Part shown: positions 23,851 through 32,625 of the stretch, in pieces | Position numbering within the stretch: position 1 is the first letter of the stretch | How the letters are laid out: every line of letters starts with the position of its first letter | The notes under the pieces: model-generated | Database searches by the model: none | Seen by the model: only the letters and a program-made list of their open reading frames with translations | What the model was told of the DNA's origin: nothing | Assembly (NCBI RefSeq): GCF_013248995.1 | Contig: NZ_JABRPK010000003.1 | Coordinates: forward strand, 53,422 to 117,421 | From: Frigoribacterium sp. VKM Ac-2836 | GTDB taxonomy: Bacteria; Actinomycetota; Actinomycetes; Actinomycetales; Microbacteriaceae | Length of the DNA: 64,000 nucleotides | Direction: 5' to 3' | Program-made: the position numbers and the translations under genes

Positions 23851-26800
23851 ACCTGCACCGGCTGACCCTGCGCGCCATCGGGCCCTACGCGGGCGAGCAC
23901 AGCATCGACTTCGCCGCACTCGGCGCCTCGGGCACCTTCCTGCTCGAAGGCCCGACGGGGTCGGGCAAGTCGACCATCATCGACGCGATCGTCTTCGCCC
24001 TGTACGGCGGGCTCGCCGGGTCGGCATCGACGCCCGACCGGCTGCGCAGCCACCACGCCGCCCCCGACGTCGAGCCCTTCGTCGAGCTCGTCTTCGAGAA
24101 CGGCGCGGGCGTCCACCGAATCCGGCGCACCCCCGCGTACCGCCGTCCGAAGGCGCGCGGCGCGGGCACGACGCCGGCGAACGCGACCGCGAAGCTGTGG
24201 CGCCTCTCGTCGCCCGACGCCGTCGACGGCGAGATCGTCTCGATCAGCACCCAAGAGGCCGGCGCCGAGGTCTCACGCATCCTCGGGCTCTCGCGCCAGC
24301 AGTTCGTGCAGACCGTCGTCCTGCCGCAGGGCGAGTTCGCGGCCTTCCTCCGGTCGACCGGGGAGAAGCGCAAAGAGGTTCTGCAGTCGTTGTTCGGCAC
24401 CGAGATCTACGAGCGGACCACGGCCGAACTCGTCGAACGGCGCAAGGTCGCCAACGCCGCCGTCGCGGCGGCCGACCGAGACATCGAGTTGGCTCGCGCG
24501 AGGCTGCTCGAAGCCAGCGGACTCGACGCCGGGGCCCTCGACGAGGCATGGGCCGCCGACCGCGCGGTCGCCGCGCTCGAAGCCCTCGAGACCGAGGCCT
24601 CGGAGGCGACGGCCCGGCGGTCACGAGTGATCGAGGCCCGAGACGCGGCGCGTCGGTCGCTCGATCGCGTGCGGGCGCTGAAGGCCGCACTCGATCGACG
24701 GGCCGACCTCGTCACCCGGCGGACGCGTCTCGACCAGGACGAGGACGAGATCGCCACGGTCCGGTCGCGCGTCGCCGCGGCGACACGAGCCGCGACGGTG
24801 ACCGACGCCCTCGCCGCGGTCACCCGGGCGGACCGAGCCGAGCGTGAGACGGCGTCACGCCTGGCCGAGGCCCTCCGGGGCGACGCCGACGGTGAGGGCA
24901 CCGGGGTCGACGGCGCCGGGGCCGCGGGAGTCGACGAGGGGCCGGTACGAGCCGATGTCGCCGCGCGTCGCGACGCCCGGCTCTCCGAGCTCGCGCTCCT
25001 GACCGAGGCGGCCCGGACCGAACGGGCTCTGCCCGGTCGTCGGACGGCCCTGGAGGCGGCCGAGAACTCCCTCGTCGACGCCGATCAGCGGCGCAGCGAG
25101 CTCGACGACCGACTCCTCGCGGCACCCGCCGTCCGGACGTCGCTCGTCGTCCGGCGGGAGGCCCTGGCCGAGACCTCGACTGGCCTCGCGGCCGCCGAGC
25201 AGGCGATGGCCGAGGCGCGGGCCCACCTGCGTGACCTCGACGACCTCGACCTCCTCGAACGGGCCGTCGGCACGGCGTCGGGGCGACTGGCCGACGACTC
25301 GGCGGCGGCCCTGCACGCCGTCGACGACGAGGCGGGCCTCCGCCGACGTCAGATCGAGGGCATGGCGGGCCATCTGGCCGAGGGTCTGGTCGTCGGCGCC
25401 CCGTGCCCCGTGTGCGGCTCACGAGAGCACCCGGCCCCCGCGTCCGCCGGCGCCGAGCACCCCACCGACGACCAGGTCGAGGCCGCGTCGATGACGGCCC
25501 GCGCGGCCGAGGCACGTCAGCGCGAGTCCGCCGCCCGGCACGCCGCGGCCGAGGGGCGGGCCGCCGAAGCCCGCCGCGCCCTGGGCGAGCTGACCCGCGA
25601 CGAGGTCGAGTCCGAGCTGGCCCGGCTGGCCCTGCGCGTGTCCGAGGCCACCCGGGCCCGCACGGCCCTCGCGGCGGCCGACGCGGCCGTCGTGGCCCAC
25701 GACCTCGAGCTCGACCGGCTGCGTGCCGAGCTCGACGACCTCCGAGAACGAGCGGCCACCACCCGAGAGCGCATCGCCGCCGACCGGCGGGCCCTGCTCG
25801 ACGACGAGGTCGAGATCGCGCGACTGCTCGACGGTCGTGCCCCGACGATCGTCGAGCTCGCCGTGACGGTGGGCGAGGGGGTCGAACGCGACACGCGCCT
25901 CCTGACCCTGCTCGACGCCGTCACGGTGGCGACCGACGCGGCGGTCGGTCGGCGAGCCGAGCTCACCGGCGCTCTCGAGCGGAGCGGCTTCGACGACGTC
26001 GAGCAGGTCGCGGACGCCGCCCTCGAGGCGGCGGACCGGGCGGTCCTCGAGTCGCGGGTGTCGGCTCACGAGCGCGAACGCGCGATCGTCGCGGCCGGGC
26101 TCGCCGAGGCCGAGGTGGCCGCACTGACCGGCGACGAGGCCGCCGACGTCGCGACGGCCGTCGAGGCCCTCGACCTGGTGCAGGCCGAGCTCGACGAGGT
26201 CACCGACGAGGCCACGCGCGCCGGCGACCGGGCCGAGCGGTCCCGTCAGGCGCTGACCGCCCTCGAGACCGTGACCGCCGCGGCCGACGCCGCCGTCGAG
26301 CACGCCCGGGCGGTGGTGCGCATGGCGAACCTCGCCAGCGCCTCGACCGGCGAGAACGTCAAGGGCGTGACGCTCGGCACCTACGTGCTGCTGCGGCGGT
26401 TCGACGAGGTCGTGGCGGCGGCCAACGTGCGGTTGTCGGTGATGTCGAGCGGGCGCTACGAGCTCGCCTCGTCCGACGAGCGCGAGGTCGGGTCACGGTC
26501 GCGCAAGACCGGGCTCTCACTCGTCATCCGCGACGCGACCACCGACACCACCCGAGACCCCGGCAGCTTCTCGGGCGGCGAGACCTTCTACGCCTCGCTC
26601 AGCCTCGCCCTCGGTCTCGCCGACGTCGTGCAGGCCGAGGCCGGCGGGCTCGAGCTCGGCACCCTCTTCGTCGACGAGGGCTTCGGCTCGCTCGACCCCG
26701 ACACCCTCGACGCCGTCATGAGCGAGCTCGGCCGGTTGAGCGCCTCGGGCCGCGTCATCGGCATCGTCAGCCACGTCGACGAGCTCAAGCAACGCATCGT

Positions 26801-26864
26801 CGACCGTGTCGAGGTGCGCCGCCGCCCCGACGGGTCGTCCGTGCTGCGCTCGACGGTCGGCTGA
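23847..26864 (+). CDS. sbcC: Exonuclease SbcC (Rad50-type ATPase subunit)
   Basis: 1005 residues. An N-terminal ABC half with Walker A (GPTGSGKST) and the Q-loop region [23 protein letters not shown]; a long coiled coil to ~residue 900, very rich in Ala, Arg, Glu and Asp; and a zinc hook CPVC at residues 520-523 in the middle. The C-terminal half carries the signature SFSGGETF, Walker B with [11 protein letters not shown] and the H-loop [10 protein letters not shown]. All elements of an SMC-like SbcC are intact. Partner of SbcD in end processing and palindrome cleavage. Starts within the sbcD stop codon. Confidence 0.95.
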   Translation: MNLHRLTLRAIGPYAGEHSIDFAALGASGTFLLEGPTGSGKSTIIDAIVFALYGGLAGSASTPDRLRSHHAAPDVEPFVELVFENGAGVHRIRRTPAYRRPKARGAGTTPANATAKLWRLSSPDAVDGEIVSISTQEAGAEVSRILGLSRQQFVQTVVLPQGEFAAFLRSTGEKRKEVLQSLFGTEIYERTTAELVERRKVANAAVAAADRDIELARARLLEASGLDAGALDEAWAADRAVAALEALETEASEATARRSRVIEARDAARRSLDRVRALKAALDRRADLVTRRTRLDQDEDEIATVRSRVAAATRAATVTDALAAVTRADRAERETASRLAEALRGDADGEGTGVDGAGAAGVDEGPVRADVAARRDARLSELALLTEAARTERALPGRRTALEAAENSLVDADQRRSELDDRLLAAPAVRTSLVVRREALAETSTGLAAAEQAMAEARAHLRDLDDLDLLERAVGTASGRLADDSAAALHAVDDEAGLRRRQIEGMAGHLAEGLVVGAPCPVCGSREHPAPASAGAEHPTDDQVEAASMTARAAEARQRESAARHAAAEGRAAEARRALGELTRDEVESELARLALRVSEATRARTALAAADAAVVAHDLELDRLRAELDDLRERAATTRERIAADRRALLDDEVEIARLLDGRAPTIVELAVTVGEGVERDTRLLTLLDAVTVATDAAVGRRAELTGALERSGFDDVEQVADAALEAADRAVLESRVSAHERERAIVAAGLAEAEVAALTGDEAADVATAVEALDLVQAELDEVTDEATRAGDRAERSRQALTALETVTAAADAAVEHARAVVRMANLASASTGENVKGVTLGTYVLLRRFDEVVAAANVRLSVMSSGRYELASSDEREVGSRSRKTGLSLVIRDATTDTTRDPGSFSGGETFYASLSLALGLADVVQAEAGGLELGTLFVDEGFGSLDPDTLDAVMSELGRLSASGRVIGIVSHVDELKQRIVDRVEVRRRPDGSSVLRSTVG

Positions 26865-26909
26865 CGGCGACCTGCTCCGCTCGCCCCCCACGGCCCCCCG
26901 TCCGAGGGT

Positions 26910-26942
26910 GTTCACGCGATCGCGCGTCCCCGTTCACGCGCC
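26910..26942 (+). promoter_or_regulatory. Candidate PHO box upstream of alkaline phosphatase
   Basis: GTTCACGCG occurs at 26910 and again at 26932, exactly 22 bp apart, with a degenerate 11-bp unit between. Actinobacterial PhoP binds direct repeats of 11-bp units of the form GTTCA-plus-6, so this reads as a three-unit box about 90 bp ahead of the phosphatase start. Confidence 0.6.
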
Positions 26943-27031
26943 GGCCACCGAGCAGGAGTCTGCTGATCCTCGCCTCGCGACGACTCCGTCGCCGGGCGCC
27001 GGATCACGATCACGATCACAGGAGCAGAACC

Positions 27032-28972
27032 GTGTCGAAGAACACCCCGAACCGCCGGCGTGCGGCCCTGACGACGGGGGTCGTCGCGACGGCCGCCGTC
27101 GCCGCCCTCGCCCTCAGCCCCGTGGCCGCCCTCGCGGCCACCCCCGCGAACGTCGCCCAGAACGGTGGCGCCGCGCGCAGCATCGACGACAGCACGCAGC
27201 TGCTGCTCGACTCGGTGAAGGGCGGGCCCGCCAAGAACGTCATCCTGCTGATCGGCGACGGCATGGGCGACAGCGAGATCACCTCGGCCCGCAACTACGC
27301 GTACGGCGCCGGCGGAACGCTGCCCGGCATCGACGCCCTGCCCCTGACCGGCCAGTACACGACCTACTCGGTCTACAAGGACGGGGCGAACAAGGGCAAG
27401 CCCGACTACGTGCCCGACTCCGCCGCGACCGGCTCCGCCTGGGCCACCGGCACGAAGACCTACGACAACGCCATCTCGGTCGACGTCGACGGCGTCCCGC
27501 AGGACACCCTGCTCGAGATCGCCAAGGCGAACGGCAGGAAGACCGGCAACGTGTCGACCGCCGAGCTGCAGGACGCCACCCCGGCCGTCCAGGCCGCGCA
27601 CGTCGCCGCCCGCAGCTGCTACGGGCCCGACAGCGTCACCCAGTGCGGTGCGGACGCCCTCGACCAGGGCGGCCTCGGCTCGATCAGCGAACAGATCATC
27701 GGCACCCGCGCCGACCTGACCCTCGGTGGAGGCGCGGCCTCGTTCGGCCAGGCGGCCCGCGCCGGTCAGTGGCAGGGCGACACGCTCTTCGCTCAGGCGC
27801 AGGACCGCGGCTACCAGGTCGTGCGTGACGCCGCCGGCCTCGACGCCCTCGCGGCCGCGGACCAGGCGCAGCCCGTGCTGGGCACGTTCACCGACGGCAA
27901 CTTCCCCACTCGCTACGCCGCCACGACGGCGACCGTGGGCGGAGCCGACCTGGCTCCGCAGACCTGCCAGCCGAACCCGGCGCGCCTGTCGTCCGGCCTC
28001 TCGCTGCGCTCGCTGACCGAGAAGTCGATCGACCTGCTCGACACGGGAGACCAAGGGTTCTTCCTGCAGGTCGAGGGGGCCTCGATCGACAAGCGCGACC
28101 ACAGCGCCGACGCCTGCGGTCAGATCGGCGAGGTGCTCGATCTCGACGAGGCCGTGCAGTCGGCCCTGGCCTTCGCGAAGGCCGACGGCAACACGATGGT
28201 CATCGTCACGGCGGACCACGCGCACACCAGCCAGATCGTCGACTCGACGCCGCCCGCCACTCTCAGCACCGCGCTGACGACGGTCGACGGCACCACGATG
28301 AAGATCGCCTACGGCACCGCCGCGGCCGGCGGATCGCAGCAGCACACCGGAACGCAGCTGCGCGTCGCGGGGTACGGCCCCGGTGCCGCGAACGTCGTCG
28401 GACTGATCGACCAGACCGACAACTTCTTCACGATCGTGAACGCGCTGCAGCTCGACCGCGACCTCGACGGTCTGAGCGCCGACGCCACGATCTCGGCTCC
28501 GACCGAGGTCGCCCCCGGAGCGGACTTCCCGGTCAGCACCCTCGGCCTCGCGGGTGACCGCCAGGTCACGGGCACGCTCGACGTCGACGGCGCCGTGACC
28601 GACCTGGGCATCGCCGACGTCATCGACGGGGTCGCGACCTACACGGTCACGGCTCCGACCGAACCCGGTAGCTACGCGATCACGGTGACCGGCACGCAGA
28701 GCGGCACGACACTGGCCGCCACGGTCGCCGTCGTCGAGGGCGCCGTCACGCCGGCACCGGCACCGACGACCCCGCCCGCCGCGGTCCCCGGTGACGGCAC
28801 GAGCGCAGGAGGCGCGGGTCCGGTCGGTTCCGGACGCGGCCCCCTGGCGTTCACCGGTTCCGACGCCCTGCCCGCCCTGGCGCTCGCACTGATGCTCGCC
28901 GGTACCGGTGCCGCCCTCGTGCTGCGTCGACGTCACCGCGCGGCCTCCACGCGGGACGGCGTGCAGCTCTAG
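27032..28972 (+). CDS. Secreted, sortase-anchored alkaline phosphatase
   Basis: 646 residues from a GTG with AGGAG 7 nt upstream. A signal peptide (about 1-36, ending ALA-A) is followed by a PhoA-type alkaline phosphatase domain: [12 protein letters not shown] (first metal Asp), [21 protein letters not shown] (nucleophile Ser in DSAAT), [14 protein letters not shown] and [11 protein letters not shown], with a late HTGTQLRV His. From ~480 come a beta-rich bacterial Ig-like segment, a Pro/Gly/Ala stalk (one decamer, read as GGAGP), then the sorting signal LAFTG, a hydrophobic helix and RRRHR. Role: phosphate scavenging at the cell wall, consistent with the PHO box upstream. A decamer-pair hairpin follows. 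Confidence 0.93.
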   Translation: MSKNTPNRRRAALTTGVVATAAVAALALSPVAALAATPANVAQNGGAARSIDDSTQLLLDSVKGGPAKNVILLIGDGMGDSEITSARNYAYGAGGTLPGIDALPLTGQYTTYSVYKDGANKGKPDYVPDSAATGSAWATGTKTYDNAISVDVDGVPQDTLLEIAKANGRKTGNVSTAELQDATPAVQAAHVAARSCYGPDSVTQCGADALDQGGLGSISEQIIGTRADLTLGGGAASFGQAARAGQWQGDTLFAQAQDRGYQVVRDAAGLDALAAADQAQPVLGTFTDGNFPTRYAATTATVGGADLAPQTCQPNPARLSSGLSLRSLTEKSIDLLDTGDQGFFLQVEGASIDKRDHSADACGQIGEVLDLDEAVQSALAFAKADGNTMVIVTADHAHTSQIVDSTPPATLSTALTTVDGTTMKIAYGTAAAGGSQQHTGTQLRVAGYGPGAANVVGLIDQTDNFFTIVNALQLDRDLDGLSADATISAPTEVAPGADFPVSTLGLAGDRQVTGTLDVDGAVTDLGIADVIDGVATYTVTAPTEPGSYAITVTGTQSGTTLAATVAVVEGAVTPAPAPTTPPAAVPGDGTSAGGAGPVGSGRGPLAFTGSDALPALALALMLAGTGAALVLRRRHRAASTRDGVQL

Positions 28973-28995
28973 CGGTATCCGGCCCCGGACGCACG

Positions 28996-29027
28996 GGAGG
29001 CGCGGTGCCAGCCGGCACCGCGCCTCC
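28996..29027. terminator. Perfect decamer-pair hairpin terminator
   Basis: GGAGGCGCGGTGCC (28996-29009), loop AGCC, then its exact complement (29014-29027): a 14-bp perfect stem built from two inverted decamers. It sits 23 bp after the phosphatase stop and 31 bp before the 3' end of the opposing small gene, so it probably terminates both strands. Confidence 0.75.
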
Positions 29028-29058
29028 TGCGTTCTCGGGTCGCGGGCGACCCCGGTCG

Positions 29059-29313
29059 TCAGACCAGCGGGTCGCTGTCGGTCGAGCGACGCTCGACGCG
29101 CTCGCCCGTGGCCGGGTCGACGGCGCTGCGGGTCGTGGAGACCGTCGAGCGTCGGCGCGAGGCGAAGGCGATGCCGATGATGGTCACGACCACGCCGGCC
29201 GCGATGAGGATGTAGCCGATCAGTTGGATGTCGATGCCTGCGACCTGGAAGTCGAGAGCGAACGCGAGGATCGCGCCGATCACGATCAAGGCGATTCCGC
29301 CGCCGATGCTCAT
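29059..29313 (-). CDS. Small two-TM membrane protein (DUF6458-like)
   Basis: 84 residues from an ATG with AAGGAG upstream. MSIGGGIALIVIGAILAFAL and a second helix IQLIGYILIAAGVVVTIIGIAFA are typical of the DUF6458 family common in Microbacteriaceae and other actinobacteria. The C-terminal tail is polar (STDSDPLV). Function unknown; probably a constitutive membrane or stress protein. Convergent with the phosphatase gene. Confidence 0.8.
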   Translation of the reverse strand: MSIGGGIALIVIGAILAFALDFQVAGIDIQLIGYILIAAGVVVTIIGIAFASRRRSTVSTTRSAVDPATGERVERRSTDSDPLV

Positions 29314-29471
29314 GGGGTCTCCTTCGTCCTCCGTAGCCCCGGATGGGCGACGGTGCCGACTCGAGGGTCGGCGCGCCCCACAGTACCGGCGGGTCGTGCC
29401 CGGCGGCCACGACGCGTTCGCGGCGCTGAGAGGATGGTCGTGTCCGCCACTCGAGACCGCAGGAGACAACC

Positions 29472-29942
29472 ATGACCGGAGCTGCCGGCCCCGTGCCCCT
29501 CGACCAGCCGTACCACCGCGCCTCGCCCAAGGTCGCGGTCGTCCGGTTCTGGCGGAAGTACGCCACGTTCCACGGACGGGCGAGCCGCAGCGAGTACTGG
29601 TGGTGGTTCGTCATCGCGTTCGTGTTCCAGGGGGCACTGCAGGCGTGGGCGACGGGGACCGGCGGCACGTCGACCTGGGCGGGTGGGGACGACACCGACC
29701 TCGGGTACATCGACCATCAGGGTGTCGTGCTGATCGTGTGGGCGGCCGTGAGCTTCCTGCCGACGCTCGCGCTGCAGTCGCGGCGTCTGCACGACGGGGG
29801 CTTTACTGCCTGGTACCTGCTCTTCTACCTGCTGCCGGTGCTCGGCTGGCTGACCCTGCTCGTCATGTCGTTGCTGCCCTCGCGCGCCTCGGGCGAGCGG
29901 TTCGACACGGGCGGCGAGCGGCAGTACCCCGGGCCCGCCTGA
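29472..29942 (+). CDS. DUF805 family membrane protein
   Basis: 156 residues with an AGGAGA ribosome binding site. DUF805 signatures are clear: FWRKYATFHGRASRSEYWWWFVIAFVF, then a loop, LPTLALQSRRLHDGGFTAWYLLFYLLPVLGWLTLLVMSLLPS. It has three to four membrane helices. Family function is unknown. The final residues (GERFDTGGERQYPGPA) match the usual DUF805 tail. The 250 bp beyond it hold only a small hairpin near 30129-30144 (AGCGACG stem) and no gene. Confidence 0.88.
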   Translation: MTGAAGPVPLDQPYHRASPKVAVVRFWRKYATFHGRASRSEYWWWFVIAFVFQGALQAWATGTGGTSTWAGGDDTDLGYIDHQGVVLIVWAAVSFLPTLALQSRRLHDGGFTAWYLLFYLLPVLGWLTLLVMSLLPSRASGERFDTGGERQYPGPA

Positions 29943-30193
29943 CCGCACCCATGGCCCGCCGGCCGCGACCGGCCCGCTGCTCGGGGGTGAGGTCAGATGG
30001 TGGGCTCGGACCAGGCGAGCGGTCCGATCACGGGCAGGACGAACGAGAGCAGGGGGTTCCGGGTCGGCGTGGCGGCCCGCTAGCCTGTTCGGACTCCGGC
30101 GGACCCGACCGCCGTGGTGGTCCTGTAGAGCGACGTCCGTCGCTCGTTCCCGGTGGTGGACGCTGCGAGGGTCGGGCTGCCGGAGCCCTGTGC

Positions 30194-31033
30194 TCAGCCC
30201 TGCTGTGCCTCGTGCACCAGCTCGAGCGCCGCCCGCAGTCCGGCCGCGGGCACCTGGCCGGGTGCGCTGGACGCCCCGGACGAGCCGAAGGTCAGGCACG
30301 AGCCGAAGGTCTCGCCCGCCAGTCGGGACACGACTCCGAGCGGCCCCATCGACATGGTGACGGCGGGCACGAGGCCGGCCCCGGCCCGGAACTCGGCCGT
30401 CGCCCGCATCAGGGTCAGCACGTCGTCCGTGCCGACCGGCATCGCGGCGAACTTGACCACGTCGGCGCCGTTCTCCTGCTGCTCGAGCAGACGCGACACG
30501 ATCTCGCCCTGTGACGGGGTGCCACTGAAGTCGTGCGACGACATCACCACGACGAGGCCGGCCTCGTGCGCCGCGTCGACGAGTCCGCCGAGCAGATCGG
30601 GGTCGGTGTACATCTCGACGTCGACGGCGTCGATCAGACCGGTGGCCATCGCTGCTCGCAGGACGGCGTCGTAGGTGGCCGGGGCGACGTCGCGCTCGCC
30701 CCCCTCGGGGTGGGTGCGCAGGGTGAAGAGCAGCGGGAGGTCGGCGTCGAGGGCGTCGCGCACCCGCCGGACGACCTCGGCCACCAGGGCGAGGTCGGCG
30801 GGCCCCGGCGATTCGGCGCCGGTGCGCGCGGGACCGTCGGGGTCGGGTGCCGCGGCGAAGGCGGCGTCGACGAAGTCGATGCGCAGTTCGACGAGTTCGG
30901 CCGTGTCGCCGTCGAGAGCCGAGGCCGCCGCGACCAGCGCGTCGGGGGTCCGGGCCACGAGCGGCACGCAGACCGCGGGGCGTCCGCCGCCGAGGGCGAC
31001 CCGACCGATCGAGACCGGCAGAGGCGTCGCCAT
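30194..31033 (-). CDS. aroD: Type I 3-dehydroquinate dehydratase
   Basis: 279 residues. Type I fold signatures: ELVELRIDFVD (substrate-binding Glu/Arg), LFTLRTHPEGGE, VMSSHDFSGTP with the catalytic His, and ADVVKFAAMPVGTDDV with the Schiff-base Lys; MSMGPLGVVSRLAGETFGSCLTFG at the C-terminus. Role: dehydroquinate to dehydroshikimate. It lies 2 bp after aroE on the same strand, so the two are co-transcribed. Many actinobacteria use the type II enzyme (AroQ) for biosynthesis. A type I enzyme paired with a shikimate dehydrogenase outside an aro cluster may serve quinate/shikimate catabolism; this is inference. Confidence 0.92.
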   Translation of the reverse strand: MATPLPVSIGRVALGGGRPAVCVPLVARTPDALVAAASALDGDTAELVELRIDFVDAAFAAAPDPDGPARTGAESPGPADLALVAEVVRRVRDALDADLPLLFTLRTHPEGGERDVAPATYDAVLRAAMATGLIDAVDVEMYTDPDLLGGLVDAAHEAGLVVVMSSHDFSGTPSQGEIVSRLLEQQENGADVVKFAAMPVGTDDVLTLMRATAEFRAGAGLVPAVTMSMGPLGVVSRLAGETFGSCLTFGSSGASSAPGQVPAAGLRAALELVHEAQQG

Positions 31034-31035
31034 CG

Positions 31036-31911
31036 TCAGCCCGCCACGCTCTCGCTCGTGGACCGTCCGCGCGCCGGCAGACCCACGGAGGCGCGCATCG
31101 CGTCGCGCAGGACGCCCTCGTCCGTCACCGGTTCGTCCTGCGCACCGCCGGCGAAGAGTCGTACCTGCCCGAGCGCCTGCTCGACGAGCATGTCGAGGCC
31201 GTTGACGGCGAGACCGCCGTCCGCCGACCAGCGAGACGCGACCCGGGTCGGCCAGGGCTCGTACGCGACGTCGAGCAGCACCGACGAGGCGCTGACCGGA
31301 CGCAGGTGCAGGTCGTCAGCGGCACCACCGGGCAGCGTGCTGATGACGAAGTCCAGCGGGCCGAGGGACGGCAGCTCGGTGAGCGGGGCGACCATGACGT
31401 CGGCGCCGAGCTCGGCCGCGAGGGAGGTCAGTTCGCCCGCCCGCATCGGGTTGCGCAGGTGGATCGAGAACGACCGGGCGCCGAGCTCCCATGCGGCGGC
31501 CATGGCGGACAGGGCCGTCGCACCCCCGCCGAGGATGGTCGCCGCGGCAGGACGGGCGTCGTGGAAGCCCTGGATCGTGCGCACGATGCCGTCGACGTCG
31601 GTGTTGTACCCGTGGCGCCGACCGTCGTCGTCGATCACGAGGGTGTTCGCGACGCCGAGTCGCCGCGCGAGCGGAGAGATCGTGTCGAGCAGGGGCAGCA
31701 CCTCGCGCTTGAGGGGCATCGTCAGGCTCAGCCCGCGCCAACTCGCGTCGAGGCCCTCGACGAAGGGGGCGAGCCCGCCCGAGGCCACCTCGACACGGTC
31801 GTAGTCGAAGGGCAGCCCGAGGTGCTCGTAGGCCGTGCGGTGCAGCGCGGGCGACAGCGAATGCTCGATCGGCGACCCGAGGACGGCGAGACGTCGGCGA
31901 GCATCGGTCAC
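31036..31911 (-). CDS. aroE: Shikimate dehydrogenase
   Basis: 291 residues. GSPIEHSLSPALHRTAYEHLG (shikimate-binding Ser pair), LTMPLKREVL with the catalytic Lys, NTDVDGIVRT with the catalytic Asp, and the NADP-binding GGGATALSAMAAAWELGA with a following basic residue. Role: reversible dehydroshikimate/shikimate conversion. It starts at GTG behind GGAGGGG. First gene of a two-gene unit with aroD. The C-terminal ~25 residues beyond RDAMRASVGLP are low complexity, carrying a near-decamer at 31084. Confidence 0.9.
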   Translation of the reverse strand: MTDARRRLAVLGSPIEHSLSPALHRTAYEHLGLPFDYDRVEVASGGLAPFVEGLDASWRGLSLTMPLKREVLPLLDTISPLARRLGVANTLVIDDDGRRHGYNTDVDGIVRTIQGFHDARPAAATILGGGATALSAMAAAWELGARSFSIHLRNPMRAGELTSLAAELGADVMVAPLTELPSLGPLDFVISTLPGGAADDLHLRPVSASSVLLDVAYEPWPTRVASRWSADGGLAVNGLDMLVEQALGQVRLFAGGAQDEPVTDEGVLRDAMRASVGLPARGRSTSESVAG

Positions 31912-32027
31912 GGGTGGCCCCTCCCTGTCGACCGCGGCTCGGACGACGACCCACCCTAACGCGAGGGCCCTGAGGGGGTGCGGGACGGTGGCGACCGGCG
32001 TCGCGCCTCCTCGGCTCGGGGGTCTGG

Positions 32028-32033
32028 CAGGCT
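32028..32033 (+). promoter_or_regulatory. Leaderless -10-like box of GNAT gene
   Basis: CAGGCT followed by 6 nt and ATG (32040); no ribosome binding site. Confidence 0.4.
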
Positions 32034-32039
32034 CGGTGG

Positions 32040-32459
32040 ATGCAGATCCGACCCTTCGACGAGGCCGACACCGAGACCGTCGTGGCGCTCTGGGAGCGCT
32101 GCGGGCTGACCCGCCCGTGGAACGACCCGCGACGCGACATCGAACGCAAGCTGACGGTGCAGCGCGAGCTGTTCCTGGTCGGCATCGACGACGAGGAGGC
32201 GCTGGTCGCCACCGCCATGGCGGGTTACGACGGTCACCGGGGCTGGGTCTACTACGTCGCGGTCGACCCCGATCGACAGGGCGAGGGCTTCGGACGGCAG
32301 CTCATGGCCGAGGTGGAGCGCCTGCTCGTCGAGCGGGGCTGCCCCAAGGCCAACGTTCAGGTGCGCACCGGCAACGAGCGGGTGCGGGCGTTCTACGAGC
32401 ACCTGGGGTACTCGGTGGACGACGCGGTCGGCATGGGCAAGCGGCTGATCGCCGACTGA
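32040..32459 (+). CDS. GNAT family acetyltransferase (YpeA-like)
   Basis: 139 residues, a minimal GNAT domain. The acetyl-CoA pyrophosphate loop is visible as VDPDRQGEGFGRQLM, preceded by the beta4 strand GWVYYVAV and followed by NVQVRTGNERVRAFYEHLGY. The opening MQIRPFDEADTETVVALWERCGLTRPWNDP is characteristic of the E. coli YpeA-type group. Substrate unknown. It is monocistronic: a leaderless-type start and its own downstream region before the 5'-nucleotidase gene. Confidence 0.88.
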   Translation: MQIRPFDEADTETVVALWERCGLTRPWNDPRRDIERKLTVQRELFLVGIDDEEALVATAMAGYDGHRGWVYYVAVDPDRQGEGFGRQLMAEVERLLVERGCPKANVQVRTGNERVRAFYEHLGYSVDDAVGMGKRLIAD

Positions 32460-32527
32460 GGCGGCGCGGTAGCCGACGGCGCGACGACGGGCCCGGTAAA
32501 CAACATGTGACGATCTTCAGCGGACTC

Positions 32528-32556
32528 TTGTCGAGTGCCCAGCGAGAACTTATGGT
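32528..32556 (+). promoter_or_regulatory. Candidate promoter of 5'-nucleotidase gene
   Basis: TTGTCG (32528-32533), 17-bp spacer, TATGGT (32551-32556), about 70 bp upstream of the ATG at 32626. An AGGAG lies at 32610-32614. Confidence 0.4.
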
Positions 32557-32625
32557 CGTGTGCAGCGCCCCCTGTCGGGGGGTGTCGTCCCACCCTTTAC
32601 GTCTTCTCCAGGAGTCCCGACGCCC

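Noticed and set aside
30129-30144. Terminator or small RNA in the gap after the DUF805 gene
   Set aside because: A 7-bp AGCGACG stem is present, but it is too short and isolated to support either call.
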